Shown: piece after piece, positions 9,198 through 18,521 of the stretch | How the letters are laid out: every line of letters starts with the position of its first letter | Numbering within the stretch: the stretch's first letter is position 1 | DNA from: Clostridia bacterium | GTDB lineage: Bacteria; Bacillota; Clostridia; Christensenellales; UBA1242 | Reading direction: 5' to 3' | DNA length: 64,000 nt | Assembly (NCBI GenBank): GCA_017531805.1 | Contig: JAFXKG010000002.1 | Coordinates: 1 to 64,000 of the forward strand | Made by a program: the position numbers and the translations under genes | The notes under the pieces: generated by a model | The model's database searches: none | The model's input: only the letters and a program-made list of their open reading frames with translations | Told to the model about the DNA's origin: nothing

Positions 9198-9540
9198 TAT
9201 TTTTGAACTAGAGATAAGCAAATCAAGATTTATCGCTTATAAATTAGACTTAAACTCCCTTGACGATGTCAAGGGGTTTTTGTCTGCTTTAAAAAAAGAC
9301 CACAAAAAAGCAAGGCATGTTTGTTATGCTTATGTGTATAACAAAGAAGTTATAAGTGAAAAATGTAGTGATGATGGAGAACCAAGCGGTACAGCAGGGT
9401 ATCCTATTTTAAATGTTATTAAGAAAAAAAATCTAACCAATGTGCTTGTGGCAGTGGTTAGATATTTTGGTGGCATCAAACTTGGTGCGGGTGGATTAAC
9501 GCGCGCATATACAAAAGCTTGCGCAGGAGTTTTAAATTAA
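9187..9540 (+). CDS. Short YigZ/IMPACT-family protein (N-terminal domain only)
   Basis: The family signature is present: SRFIAY near the start, the KKARHVCYAY loop, SDDGEPSGTAG and VVRYFGGIKLGAGGLTRAY. YigZ/IMPACT proteins are usually about 200 residues with a second ferredoxin-like domain (DUF1949); this one stops at 117, right after the first domain. The start is taken at ATG 9187, overlapping the DegV stop, because homology begins there. Its stop codon overlaps that of the convergent gene by two bases. Function in bacteria is unsettled; the eukaryotic homologue regulates the Gcn2 pathway. Confidence 0.88.
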   Translation: MENNIFELEISKSRFIAYKLDLNSLDDVKGFLSALKKDHKKARHVCYAYVYNKEVISEKCSDDGEPSGTAGYPILNVIKKKNLTNVLVAVVRYFGGIKLGAGGLTRAYTKACAGVLN

Positions 9541-10196
9541 TCTAACGAAATTGTAACATCGTGGATTTTTTTCATATCTCTTGCAACTTTTATATAGTCT
9601 TCGTATTGCATTTTCCACAATCTTTTGCGGTTTTTGTGGAAATCTTTTACGATATCGCAACAAAGCTCTAAAAAGTTGAAATATGTATAACTATCAGCAC
9701 GAGCTTGTAACAATCGTAAGGCATATTCAAAAACATAAAAGGCAGAGGCATCGGCATCTTTTTCTGTTACAGAATTGGTTTCTAAAATATATTTTAAACG
9801 ATTTAACAAACTTTTTGTTTTTGTATCTTTGCTTTTTTGAAACTCGTCACATTTTTCACATACTTCGCAATAATTGATTTCAGATTTTGCTGTTATACTT
9901 GGTGTTGTTTCAAATTGTACTATGTGTTTAAATTCGTGACTGGCAGAAATAAACATGTGTATCAACAAAGGTAAATCAGTTTCTTCCTTCATTTTCATAT
10001 GTGTTTTGTTTAAATACACATCGTATTTGTTTTCATATTTATGATGAGGAACAACATAAGCAAGATACAATTTGTTTTTATTTATATCTTTATCGGCATG
10101 AATAGTTATGTCATAATAATCGTTATCCAAACCATATGTTAATAAAAAATATTCTAAATAAGTGTTTAGGGCATTGCGTGTTTCTGTCTCTGACAC
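9537..10196 (-). CDS. Putative zinc metallopeptidase (HExxH protein)
   Basis: Contains SASHEFKHIV, an HExxH zinc-peptidase motif near residue 88, and a downstream EKDADASAF segment that could give the third ligand, as in ImmA/IrrE-like and other gluzincin-type proteins. A Cys-rich stretch (CEVCEKC) lies between. No signal peptide, so cytoplasmic. The start is uncertain: the only standard in-frame start is GTG at 10196 with a poor RBS, yet the frame stays open and protein-like to about 10265, near a TTGACA/TTATAT promoter. A non-standard start or a lost upstream start is possible. Substrate unknown. Confidence 0.65.
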   Translation of the reverse strand: MSETETRNALNTYLEYFLLTYGLDNDYYDITIHADKDINKNKLYLAYVVPHHKYENKYDVYLNKTHMKMKEETDLPLLIHMFISASHEFKHIVQFETTPSITAKSEINYCEVCEKCDEFQKSKDTKTKSLLNRLKYILETNSVTEKDADASAFYVFEYALRLLQARADSYTYFNFLELCCDIVKDFHKNRKRLWKMQYEDYIKVARDMKKIHDVTISLD

Positions 10197-10360
10197 TTCT
10201 TTGTTTTTGTAAATTGAGTAAAAATAGATGTTAAGTTGGTCTAATAATAAATCTTTATCTTCATATTAATATAATAAACTAAAAATGTAATTTGTCAAGA
10301 GTGTTTTTTAAATTTATTAAACGAATTAATTAACTTTGTTTGTATATATTTTGCCAAATA

Positions 10361-10387
10361 AAAAACTCAGATTTACTGAGTTTTTTT
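10361..10387. terminator. Intrinsic terminator
   Basis: AAAAACTCAG-ATTTA-CTGAGTTTTT hairpin just beyond the stop of the HtrA-like gene on the minus strand; symmetric enough to work both ways. Confidence 0.8.
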
Positions 10388-10388
10388 G

Positions 10389-11813
10389 TTATGCTATTTC
10401 TTCAAAATAAGCAGATGATAAATTATAAATTGTTATAGTTTTTGTTGAGTTGTCTGGTTTTTTGATATTTATCAATAGATTATCACCAGGTTTTACAGTC
10501 AACATCAAATCTTTAAATTCAAATGCGCGTCTTAAAGTATACGCATCATTATCATTGATTTTGATGCTTGTGATAACATCATCTTCTTCAATACCATATG
10601 TTTTTGCAAGAGTGTTGTTTTTTACTTCTGTAACAACAAGTTCGTCAGTGATAGTTGTTGTACCATAAGTCTGGTCATAAACTGCTTTACCGTTTTGAGC
10701 TGTAAATACGATACCAAAACTCAATCTTACAGGTTTGACAGCGGTGCCAGAATAGTTTGATATGATGTTGTCGGCAACTTTGGTTACATTGTCAATAGGT
10801 AAAGCGTAACAATAATTGTCCAACACATGACCAGAACTAGAAGTTAACCCTTTTGCATTTACGATGCCAATCAATTCGCCTTTATTATTAAACAAACCAC
10901 CACCAGAATTGCCACCGTTTATAGGAGTGTCAATTCTCATAACTCTAAATACGCAATCAGTATAATCATCAGCGCCTTTCATAGCTAAGTATTCACTTTC
11001 AACAGAAATGATACCTTTTGTAACGCTTGTGCCTTCACCTTCTGGATTGCCAATTGCTATTGCTGTGTCTGCAACAGAGTAACTATCTGCAACAGTAACT
11101 GGAGCGTAAGTTGCATTGTTTTCAACCAAATCACTGGTGCTAACTTTAAGCACTGCAATGTCGTAATTTAAAGAACCACCAATATATTGACAACTAACCG
11201 AACCTTTACCAAAGTCGTATGAACCAAAGTGACCATTATCGTCAGAGTTGCTTGTACTAATTGTTTCGGTAACACCATATTGATATAATACAATGTCATT
11301 GCTAATTTTATTTGCAGTAGTGCTATTTTTTGCGTAAACTACATGATAATTTGTAACGATATAACTTGTGTCGCCGTCTGTTTTGTATATTACTCCGGCA
11401 CCACATGAAATGGAAAATGATGTCCTTAAGTAATTAACTGGATATGCTGCATATATAACAACTGCAGATTGCAATGCTTTGTTTACTGATGCTTGAATAT
11501 TATCATACTCTACATCTACACTAAAATAATCTTTAACAAATTGTTGGAAACCTGCATTTGTATTTTCATAAAAACCCCTTGAAACCAAACTTGCAAACAA
11601 CTCTTCGATGTCAACATTTTCACCGTCTTTACCGTTTTCAACTGTTATTGTGTCGTTTGTGCCATCAGAATAAGTTAAGGTATAAGTATCGGTTTTGCCA
11701 AAAGATTGTGTTTTTTGTATGTCTATTATGTATGGCTTGCCAAAAGAACAACCAGAGAACAAAAACACTGGTATTAATAGCATAGTTAATATAAAGATTT
11801 TAAATTTTTTCAT
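10389..11813 (-). CDS. HtrA/DegP-like trypsin-fold serine protease, lipoprotein
   Basis: 474 residues from the ATG at 11813 (GGTGG just upstream). A signal peptide ends in LFSGC, with Cys22 as the lipidation site, so the protease faces outward from the membrane. The catalytic triad is visible: His in TNYHVV, Asp in YDIAVL and Ser in GGNSGGG. A C-terminal PDZ-like domain starts near residue 365 (TAKTYGIEEDDVITSIKI). It differs from typical HtrA by a long N-terminal spacer (about 100 residues) and a lipid anchor in place of a TM helix. Likely role: envelope protein quality control. Confidence 0.9.
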   Translation of the reverse strand: MKKFKIFILTMLLIPVFLFSGCSFGKPYIIDIQKTQSFGKTDTYTLTYSDGTNDTITVENGKDGENVDIEELFASLVSRGFYENTNAGFQQFVKDYFSVDVEYDNIQASVNKALQSAVVIYAAYPVNYLRTSFSISCGAGVIYKTDGDTSYIVTNYHVVYAKNSTTANKISNDIVLYQYGVTETISTSNSDDNGHFGSYDFGKGSVSCQYIGGSLNYDIAVLKVSTSDLVENNATYAPVTVADSYSVADTAIAIGNPEGEGTSVTKGIISVESEYLAMKGADDYTDCVFRVMRIDTPINGGNSGGGLFNNKGELIGIVNAKGLTSSSGHVLDNYCYALPIDNVTKVADNIISNYSGTAVKPVRLSFGIVFTAQNGKAVYDQTYGTTTITDELVVTEVKNNTLAKTYGIEEDDVITSIKINDNDAYTLRRAFEFKDLMLTVKPGDNLLINIKKPDNSTKTITIYNLSSAYFEEIA

Positions 11814-11946
11814 ATTCCACCTAATACTATTTATTATACACATTATCAGTTTATTTTACAAATAAATAAAATAAAAAAACAAATTTTAATAAACCTCTTT
11901 TATTTTTTATAGTTTTATGTTATGCTTGTTATGTAAGGGATCAAAT

Positions 11947-12720
11947 ATGAAAAATCTTTATAAACATGGGCATGGCGGACACAGGCAAAGGTTAAAAGAT
12001 AAGGTTAGAGAACATGGTTTAAAAGTATTGCAACAGCACGAAATATTAGAGTTGTTGCTGACTTATACAATACCAAGAAAAGATACTAACGAACTTGCAC
12101 ATAATTTGTTAAATACCTTTGGCAACCTTGCCAATGTAATAAATGCTAGCAACAAAGATTTACAAACAATCAAAGGTGTAGGCGAGGAAACTGCATTATT
12201 TTTTAATGTTTTGTCTTCGTTTTATGACACATACTTGCAAACAAAAAACAAAAGATCAAACACTATTTTAAATACTAGTAGCAAATGTATAGAGTATTTT
12301 AGGAATAATTTTGAAATCAAAAAAAGAGAATATTTATATATAGTGTGTTTAAGCAAAGGATACAATGTTGTAAAAACACTTCAGTTTGAAGGTGAAAATG
12401 ATTGTAACATTTTGTTTGATTTTAAAAAGTTTTCTACATACATCAACACAGAAGATGTTTATGGTGTAGTTTTGTTTCACACTCATCCAAATGGAGAAGC
12501 AAAACCTAGTGCACAAGATCTTGCTACTACACAAGATTTGTTTGGTGCATGTTGTACTTTAAAAATACAAATGGTTGATCACATTATTTTTAACGAAACA
12601 GAACAATATTCATTTGGTATAGCAGGCAAAATTGCTGAATATGAAGATTTGTATCGCAATATTTTAAGAAACAACTATAGATCTTTTGATAATAGTAAGG
12701 GTAGATTTAGACACGAGTAA
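11947..12720 (+). CDS. radC: RadC-family JAB/MPN-domain protein
   Basis: 257 residues. The N-terminal helix-hairpin-helix region (TIKGVGEETALFF) precedes a JAB metallo-domain with FHTHPNG and KPSAQD, the metal-binding HxH...SxxxxxxxxD pattern. An AAGGGA site lies 7 nt before ATG 11947; an in-frame ATG ten codons upstream has no RBS. The protein begins YKHGHGGHRQRLKDK, typical of clostridial RadC. Despite the name, a DNA-repair role is not established. Its end overlaps the convergent gene by 14 bp. Confidence 0.9.
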   Translation: MKNLYKHGHGGHRQRLKDKVREHGLKVLQQHEILELLLTYTIPRKDTNELAHNLLNTFGNLANVINASNKDLQTIKGVGEETALFFNVLSSFYDTYLQTKNKRSNTILNTSSKCIEYFRNNFEIKKREYLYIVCLSKGYNVVKTLQFEGENDCNILFDFKKFSTYINTEDVYGVVLFHTHPNGEAKPSAQDLATTQDLFGACCTLKIQMVDHIIFNETEQYSFGIAGKIAEYEDLYRNILRNNYRSFDNSKGRFRHE

Positions 12721-13039
12721 AAGAAATTGCATCTATTTTAAGTAGTTGCAATTTTTTGTTTATGTTTTTTGCAATTTCAGTTAAGCAAAGATTGAACCTA
12801 TCCAGTAAAAAGTTGTGATTATGATTGTTTTGCTGAACAAAAAGAACACTTTCTGACTTTATCTCTTTTTTTAATATAAGCAAAGACAATTCATCAAATT
12901 TCAGCTTTTTTAATAAACTTTCGTAAAAATTTTTAAGTTGTAAACTTAAAGTTTTGATTTGTTGCACATCTAGATTATTGTTTTGATTACAAAAATTATC
13001 GATGCTTAGTATGATTGAGTAATCTTTTATTAATGACAT
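12707..13039 (-). CDS. Hypothetical protein, 110 residues
   Basis: Predicted helical and Leu/Lys/Asn-rich, with no signal peptide, TM segment or known motif. An ATG at 13063 is in frame, but TATAAT (minus strand, 13064-13069) directly precedes it, so transcription would start inside it; ATG 13039, about 18 nt downstream of that start, fits better. There is no clear Shine-Dalgarno. It lies tail-to-tail with radC and overlaps it by 14 bp. Function unknown. Confidence 0.5.
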   Translation of the reverse strand: MSLIKDYSIILSIDNFCNQNNNLDVQQIKTLSLQLKNFYESLLKKLKFDELSLLILKKEIKSESVLFVQQNNHNHNFLLDRFNLCLTEIAKNINKKLQLLKIDAISFTRV

Positions 13040-13100
13040 TTTGATTTTGTTTTTAAATAACATATTATATTTTATGTAGAATTTTAAAATATAATCAAAA

Positions 13101-13127
13101 AAATTAAGGTTTTTTGCCTTAATTTTT
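13101..13127 (-). terminator. Intrinsic terminator over the wzy-like stop codon
   Basis: AAATTAAGG-TTTTTTG-CCTTAATTT hairpin followed on the minus strand by a T-run. It overlaps the last codons of the gene at 13119. Confidence 0.75.
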
Positions 13128-14486
13128 CTTTTCTTCTATTTGTTCAGTTTGTGTATGTTTGATTTTATCGTTGCAAGACATAAACAAAATCATTATCGCA
13201 AAAATAAAATAAGTAAAGTTATAACATTTAAAAGTGTTGTCGCAAAGGCTTTCTAACAAAATATAAATCAATGGTAAATATGCCACAAATTTAGGTTTGT
13301 CTTTTGCCAAATATTTTATAAACAAATATACAACATATCCAAAAGCGATTGTCCCTACAATGCCAAAACGATACAACAAGAAAATATAAAAGTTATGTGT
13401 TTCAGTTGGACCATATTGGTTTGCTACAAACACTTGTTCTGTCAAAAGTCCATTTCCAAACAACGCAGTCCAAGGAGATTTAAATATTGCGTTAAAGTAT
13501 AATGTCCAAATTTCGTCCCTGCCTGTAAGCAAAGATCGTATAAAGTTTTTGCTATTAAATGCTTCAACAAATCTATTAAATATTAATGATAAGTAGTTGT
13601 GGCAAATTAAACATATACCCAAAAGTATCAAACCAAATATCCCTACATATTTGATGCGTTTTTTAAAGTCTTGCTTTAAGAATAATATTAGATATATACC
13701 AATTAATAAACACAAAATTACAATACCTGTTTTAGATAAAGTTGCAAATGTTATAAGTGTACATATTGCCAAGATTGTAATGAATTTTAAGTTGCTTAGT
13801 TTGTTTGAAAGGTTGCGGTACATGTAGTATGAGATAACAAACAGGGTACGCATATATAGGTAATTTGTATTATTAAAAAATGCACGGAACCTATTGCCAG
13901 GCATAACATTATATTGGAAGAAAGGCACAATTATTGAAAAAAGCGCAAACGCACAACTTGTCATCAAACCGCCAAACATATAGTTCATACCTTGTGCAAT
14001 GTTAAAGTCTTTTCGCATTGCAAACAACAGGTATGCAAGTGGCAAATATGTATAGTATAAAAATGCCCCCATGTATAAAGATTTGCCAACAGAAATCAAA
14101 GAAGTGATTGCATAAAAGCATGCCAAAGCAATAAGTATAGGTTTGTAAACTTGATAGTGTTTTTTCTTTACACCAATCAAATATTTTACAAGCAATATAA
14201 TACAATATCCGATAAGTGTAACCATAAAGCACGAATCATATCCAATATGGCTCAATGTAAAACTGTGCAAAAACATAAATATACAAAACGATTGTTGCAA
14301 GGAAAGTGTTGCCATAAAAATCAAAGCAACAACACTGACAGAAATTTCTATCCATTTAAAAAATCCACTTGCAAAATAAAGTGCTGTCAAAAGACAACAA
14401 ATCAAAAAAACACGATTAGATTTAAGTTCTACAATTTGTTTTTTTAGATTACTAAAAAAATTTTTAATTTTTTGTTTGTTTTCCAT
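13119..14486 (-). CDS. O-antigen ligase/polymerase-family membrane protein
   Basis: 455 residues with about 12 hydrophobic segments. The large loop between residues 290 and 360 holds the Wzy_C/WaaL-type region: RSLLTGRDEIW, then TETHNFYIFLLYRFG. In Gram-positive polysaccharide systems such proteins polymerise repeat units or attach glycans to the wall. It is transcribed divergently from the priming transferase at 14621, so it is the outer left gene of the exopolysaccharide locus. A second, EpsG-type polymerase is at 16644, which raises the question of which one polymerises and which one ligates. Confidence 0.85.
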   Translation of the reverse strand: MENKQKIKNFFSNLKKQIVELKSNRVFLICCLLTALYFASGFFKWIEISVSVVALIFMATLSLQQSFCIFMFLHSFTLSHIGYDSCFMVTLIGYCIILLVKYLIGVKKKHYQVYKPILIALACFYAITSLISVGKSLYMGAFLYYTYLPLAYLLFAMRKDFNIAQGMNYMFGGLMTSCAFALFSIIVPFFQYNVMPGNRFRAFFNNTNYLYMRTLFVISYYMYRNLSNKLSNLKFITILAICTLITFATLSKTGIVILCLLIGIYLILFLKQDFKKRIKYVGIFGLILLGICLICHNYLSLIFNRFVEAFNSKNFIRSLLTGRDEIWTLYFNAIFKSPWTALFGNGLLTEQVFVANQYGPTETHNFYIFLLYRFGIVGTIAFGYVVYLFIKYLAKDKPKFVAYLPLIYILLESLCDNTFKCYNFTYFIFAIMILFMSCNDKIKHTQTEQIEEKKN

Positions 14487-14514
14487 AATTTGATTATGGC
14501 ATTTTTTTAATTAT

Positions 14515-14544
14515 TTGACAAGCAAATAGTATTGTTTGTAATAA
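14515..14544 (+). promoter_or_regulatory. Promoter of the exopolysaccharide operon
   Basis: TTGACA at 14515-14520 and TAATAA at 14539-14544 with 18-bp spacing, about 80 bp before the priming glycosyltransferase. Confidence 0.55.
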
Positions 14545-14620
14545 ATTGGTAAGCAGAATAACAAAATATTTGTTGCTTATTTGGGGGATATGTGTTAAAA
14601 TTGCCTTCAAAGAGGTACAT

Positions 14621-15379
14621 ATGAAAAACAAAAAAAGAAAATCACTTTACATATGTTTTTTTAAAAGATTTTTTGACTTTACATTATCGCTTTTAGGTAT
14701 AATTATATTATCGCCAGTGTTTTTGATTGTTTGGATATGTTCTAAAGTTTCTATTGGTGGCAAAGCTATATTTACACAATATCGTCCAGGTAAAGACGGC
14801 AAAATCTTCAAACTTTACAAATTTAGGAGCATGACAAACAAAACTGACGAAAACGGCGATTTGTTGCCTGATGCTCAAAGGATAACTAAATTTGGTAAAA
14901 TTATCAGGAAATTAAGTTTGGACGAACTACCACAACTTTTTAATATTTTGAAAGGTGATATGAGCATTGTAGGGCCAAGACCAAGGTTAATCAAAGACAT
15001 GATTTTTTATGATGAAGAAACATTAAAAGCATATTGTGTTAGACCTGGTTTGACAGGTCCCGCTCAAGTTTATGATAGAAACAGTGAACTAAGTTGGGAA
15101 AGTGTGTTTAAAAGAGATATTGAATATGCACAAAATCTATCATTTTGGAACGATTTAAAATTGTTTTTTGGTACATTTTTAGCAGTATTGAAAGGTGGTA
15201 GTGCAAATGGAGCAAACAGTGATGTTGATAAAGTTGAAAAAAGAGAATATTATTATGCAGACCACTTGTTAAAATCCGGCAAAATTACTAAGGAACAATA
15301 CGAAAAAGGTATCATGGATGCAAAACTTTTGGAAAGCAAAAAAGCAAAAGTTGATTATAAATCGGATTTACATAATTAA
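14621..15379 (+). CDS. Priming undecaprenyl-phosphate sugar phosphotransferase
   Basis: Bacterial sugar-transferase family (PglC/WcaJ catalytic core). It moves a sugar-1-phosphate onto undecaprenyl phosphate to begin the repeat unit. One N-terminal membrane segment (residues 16-40) is followed by TQYRPGKDGKIFKLYKFRSM and DELPQLFNILKGDMSIVGPR, the catalytic signatures. The C-terminal 45 residues (REYYYADHLLKSGKITKEQ) are an extra tail. AGAGG sits before ATG 14621; upstream in-frame ATG lacks an RBS. A terminator follows, so this gene can be expressed apart from the rest of the cluster. Confidence 0.93.
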   Translation: MKNKKRKSLYICFFKRFFDFTLSLLGIIILSPVFLIVWICSKVSIGGKAIFTQYRPGKDGKIFKLYKFRSMTNKTDENGDLLPDAQRITKFGKIIRKLSLDELPQLFNILKGDMSIVGPRPRLIKDMIFYDEETLKAYCVRPGLTGPAQVYDRNSELSWESVFKRDIEYAQNLSFWNDLKLFFGTFLAVLKGGSANGANSDVDKVEKREYYYADHLLKSGKITKEQYEKGIMDAKLLESKKAKVDYKSDLHN

Positions 15380-15401
15380 AAGGATGATTAATCCTTTTTT
15401 T
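15377..15401 (+). terminator. Intrinsic terminator
   Basis: AAAAGGAT-GATTA-ATCCTTTT hairpin followed by Ts, overlapping the stop of the priming transferase. Confidence 0.65.
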
Positions 15402-15517
15402 ACTGCACCAAAAGCCAATAAACATGTTGAAATTATTTGCTTTTTTCGACAAGCTTTATGATTTGCTTTACTTATTTTATATAATAAGCTATTATAAATA
15501 AACAAGGAGAAAAGCGC

Positions 15518-16642
15518 ATGATTACAAACAAAAAAATTATGATGATATCAACAACTGACAATATGATTTGGCAATTTTTGTTGCCACATATTCAACATTT
15601 AAAAGAACTTGGTAATGAAGTGGAGTGTGTTTGTGCCAAAACAGGCTTTTGGTTTGATGAACTTAAAGAAAAACATGGTTTGCTTATGCATGAAATTGAT
15701 TTTGGCAGAAATCCAATCAAATTAAAAAACTTTAAATGTTTTAAGAAACTTAAGCAACTTCAAAAAGAAAGGAAATTTGATTTAGTCTATTGTCAGCAAC
15801 CTGTTGGCGGTATGATGGGTAGGTTGATTGGTAAAAAGTTTAAATTGCCGGTTATATATACCGCTCATGGTTTTCATTTCTTTAAAGGTTGTCCACTTGT
15901 CAACAAAGTTGTCTACAAACCTGTGGAAAAGTGGCTTTCAAAATATACCGATATATTGATAACAATCAATGGAGAAGACTATCAAAGCGCTTTAAAGATG
16001 AAAGCAAAAAAGGTTTTTAAAATAAACGGTATTGGTATGACTTTTAAAAAGTATGAAGATATCACAGAAACAAAGGAAGAAATAAAAGCATCCTTAGGGT
16101 TGGATAAAAATGATTTTGTGATTGTAACGGTTGCGGAATTTATAAAGCGTAAAAATTATGATACAATGTTGAAAACTATAAAAGAATTAAAAGATAGAAG
16201 TGTAAATGTAAAGTTTTTGATATGTGGCCGCGGACAGGAAGAAAGTATAATCAAAAATCAAATCAAAGATCTTGATATTGAAAATGAGGTGAAAATCTTA
16301 GGGTTTAGAAAAGATATCAACCGTATTTTAACCGCATCCGATGTGTTTATGTTGGCATCTTTTCAAGAAGGACTTACACTATCGGTTATTGAATCGATGA
16401 GTTTTGGTTTGCCATGTGTTGTCAGCAATGTAAGAGGCAACAGAGATTTGATTGTTGATGGTAAAGGTGGTTTTGTTGTAGAAACAAAAAATTGCTCACA
16501 ATATGCGGATAAGATAGAAATTTTAAAACAAGACGAAAATTTAAGGAAAGTCTTTGGCTTATTTAATAAAGAAGAAAGCAAAAAATATTCTATAGATGCA
16601 GTAAAAGAAGAACTAAATGAAGTTTACAAATGGATAAGTTAG
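15518..16642 (+). CDS. Glycosyltransferase family 4
   Basis: GT-B fold retaining glycosyltransferase of 374 residues. The N-terminal acceptor domain (TAHGFHFFKG) and C-terminal nucleotide-sugar domain with EFIKRKNYD and the E-X7-E motif EGLTLSVIE are clear; overall pattern resembles EpsD/TuaC-like enzymes. AAGGAG lies 7 nt before the ATG. It opens a tightly packed run of glycosyltransferase genes (next start 2 nt away). Sugar specificity cannot be read. Confidence 0.92.
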   Translation: MITNKKIMMISTTDNMIWQFLLPHIQHLKELGNEVECVCAKTGFWFDELKEKHGLLMHEIDFGRNPIKLKNFKCFKKLKQLQKERKFDLVYCQQPVGGMMGRLIGKKFKLPVIYTAHGFHFFKGCPLVNKVVYKPVEKWLSKYTDILITINGEDYQSALKMKAKKVFKINGIGMTFKKYEDITETKEEIKASLGLDKNDFVIVTVAEFIKRKNYDTMLKTIKELKDRSVNVKFLICGRGQEESIIKNQIKDLDIENEVKILGFRKDINRILTASDVFMLASFQEGLTLSVIESMSFGLPCVVSNVRGNRDLIVDGKGGFVVETKNCSQYADKIEILKQDENLRKVFGLFNKEESKKYSIDAVKEELNEVYKWIS

Positions 16643-16643
16643 G

Positions 16644-17783
16644 ATGTGGATTTATTTAATTTTAGTAGCAATAATTTTTTTGGATTTTGGGTTAGAATTT
16701 GTTGTAAATAAAAAAATTGTAGCAGACAGCAAGTTAAAAAAAATTTTAAATTTTATCTTTAAATTTAGATTAATTTCTGTTTTGGCATTGGTAATAATAT
16801 CAACTTTTAGATGTTATAGTGTTGGAGCAGATACATTAAATTATCGCATAGAATTTGAAAATTTTAAAAGTTTAAGTATTAAAGACTGTTTTGCTTCATC
16901 AAGGTTTGAGATAGGGTATCTACTCACTACTATGATTATTGCAAAGATTGGCTTAAGTTTTAGATTTGTTATATTGTTAAGTTCTTTATTTACAGCATAT
17001 TGTTTTATCAGGTTTATTAAAGAATTTTCACCAAACAAATGTATGTCTATAGTTATGTTTGTTGGGCTTGGGTTATTTGCTCAAAGTCTTAATATTATCA
17101 GACATATTATCGCTCTTGATTTTGTGCTTTTATCTATCATATTGTTGTTTAAAAACAAAATTTTTAAAAGTATAATTTTGGTTTTGATTGCAAGTTTGTT
17201 CCATGTAACAGCATTGGTTGCTATCCTATTTGTAGGATTTAAATATTTAAAACTATCATATCCTTTGCTTATCATTATAATTACAACTGCTGTAGTGGGG
17301 ATTTTTATCTTTCCGTATGCAATGAAATTTATAGAGCAGATTACACCTTTGAATTTTTACACGCAATATTTTGTTGTTCAAAAATATAAATTTTATGCAG
17401 AACCTGGACTAATTGACAATCTATATTCGATTGCTTTAACAGTTATTTTTATAGTTTTATTACTGGCACGAAAATATTTAACAGAACTAAACGAGCAAGA
17501 GAAAAAACATTATGACTTTTATTTGATTGTATATTTGTTTGTTCCTTTGATTAGGCTTGCCGGATTTGTATTAAAAGCTCAATCTTTGTTAAATAGATTA
17601 AATGTTTATTTCTTCTTTGCCTTAATCATTTTACTACCAATGTTTTTAAAAGGTTTTAAATTAAACAAAAATTTTAAGTTTATTGCAGTTGGAGCATCTT
17701 ATATTATTATATTGTGCTACATGTATTACTTTTATGCTATACAAGATCCAAATGGTGTTGTTCCATTTTCGTGGGTTTTTTAA
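16644..17783 (+). CDS. EpsG-family polysaccharide polymerase
   Basis: 379 residues, about ten TM segments. EpsG-type signatures: GADTLNY after the second TM, LNIIRHIIALDF, and LFHVTALVA. These are the Wzy-like polymerases of Gram-positive exopolysaccharide clusters. It follows the GT4 gene by one base. With the O-antigen ligase-type protein at 13119 the cluster has two candidates for polymerisation. Confidence 0.85.
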   Translation: MWIYLILVAIIFLDFGLEFVVNKKIVADSKLKKILNFIFKFRLISVLALVIISTFRCYSVGADTLNYRIEFENFKSLSIKDCFASSRFEIGYLLTTMIIAKIGLSFRFVILLSSLFTAYCFIRFIKEFSPNKCMSIVMFVGLGLFAQSLNIIRHIIALDFVLLSIILLFKNKIFKSIILVLIASLFHVTALVAILFVGFKYLKLSYPLLIIIITTAVVGIFIFPYAMKFIEQITPLNFYTQYFVVQKYKFYAEPGLIDNLYSIALTVIFIVLLLARKYLTELNEQEKKHYDFYLIVYLFVPLIRLAGFVLKAQSLLNRLNVYFFFALIILLPMFLKGFKLNKNFKFIAVGASYIIILCYMYYFYAIQDPNGVVPFSWVF

Positions 17784-17795
17784 AAGGAGATAAAT

Positions 17796-18509
17796 ATGAT
17801 ACCTAAAGTTATTCACTATATTTGGTTAGGAGGCAATCCTTTGCCAAAAATTGCAGAAAAGTGTATAGAAAGTTGGAAAAAGTTTTGTCCAGACTACGAG
17901 ATGAAAAGATGGGACGAAACTAATATTGATGTCAATAAATATGAATTTACAAAAGATGCCTATCAAGCTAAAAAATATGCTTTTGTTTCCGATGTATTTA
18001 GGACAGAAATTTTATACAACGAAGGCGGAGTATATTTTGACATTGATGTAGAACTTTTAAAATCTATAGAAAACATTATAACTGGTGTAGATTGCGTTAT
18101 GGGTTTTGAAACTTCTAATTTGTTAAATCCTGGTTTGTTTATTGCATCAAAAAAGGGTAATGAAGATTTAAAAAATATCTTAGAAGTTTATAAAACACTT
18201 AAATTTGATATAAACAATTTGTTAAATATAACCGTTTGTGAAGTGTTTACAAAATATTACGCAAAACAAGGTCTGATTAATATTGATAAAACTCAAACCA
18301 TTGGCAAAACTATGTTTTATTCATCAGAGTACTTCAGCCCTATAGATGTTATAACCAGCAAAAAAAAGATAACAAAAAATACATATTCAATACATTGGTA
18401 CAATGCTTCATGGTACACTCCAAAACAAAAATTTAAAAGCAAAATTAAAAAATTTTTAAATATTATTACCTTTGGTCTAGCAGGCAAATTGTATAACAAA
18501 ATAAAATAA
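17796..18509 (+). CDS. Glycosyltransferase family 32 (OCH1-like)
   Basis: 237 residues. Starts IPKVIHYIWLGG and carries VSDVFRTEILYNEGGVYFDI with the DXD metal/nucleotide-sugar motif as DID, the hallmark of the GT32 'DXD sugar-binding' family found in capsule clusters. AAAGGAG precedes the ATG. The C-terminal end is basic and may associate with the membrane. Confidence 0.92.
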   Translation: MIPKVIHYIWLGGNPLPKIAEKCIESWKKFCPDYEMKRWDETNIDVNKYEFTKDAYQAKKYAFVSDVFRTEILYNEGGVYFDIDVELLKSIENIITGVDCVMGFETSNLLNPGLFIASKKGNEDLKNILEVYKTLKFDINNLLNITVCEVFTKYYAKQGLINIDKTQTIGKTMFYSSEYFSPIDVITSKKKITKNTYSIHWYNASWYTPKQKFKSKIKKFLNIITFGLAGKLYNKIK

Positions 18510-18521
18510 AAGGGGAAATAA

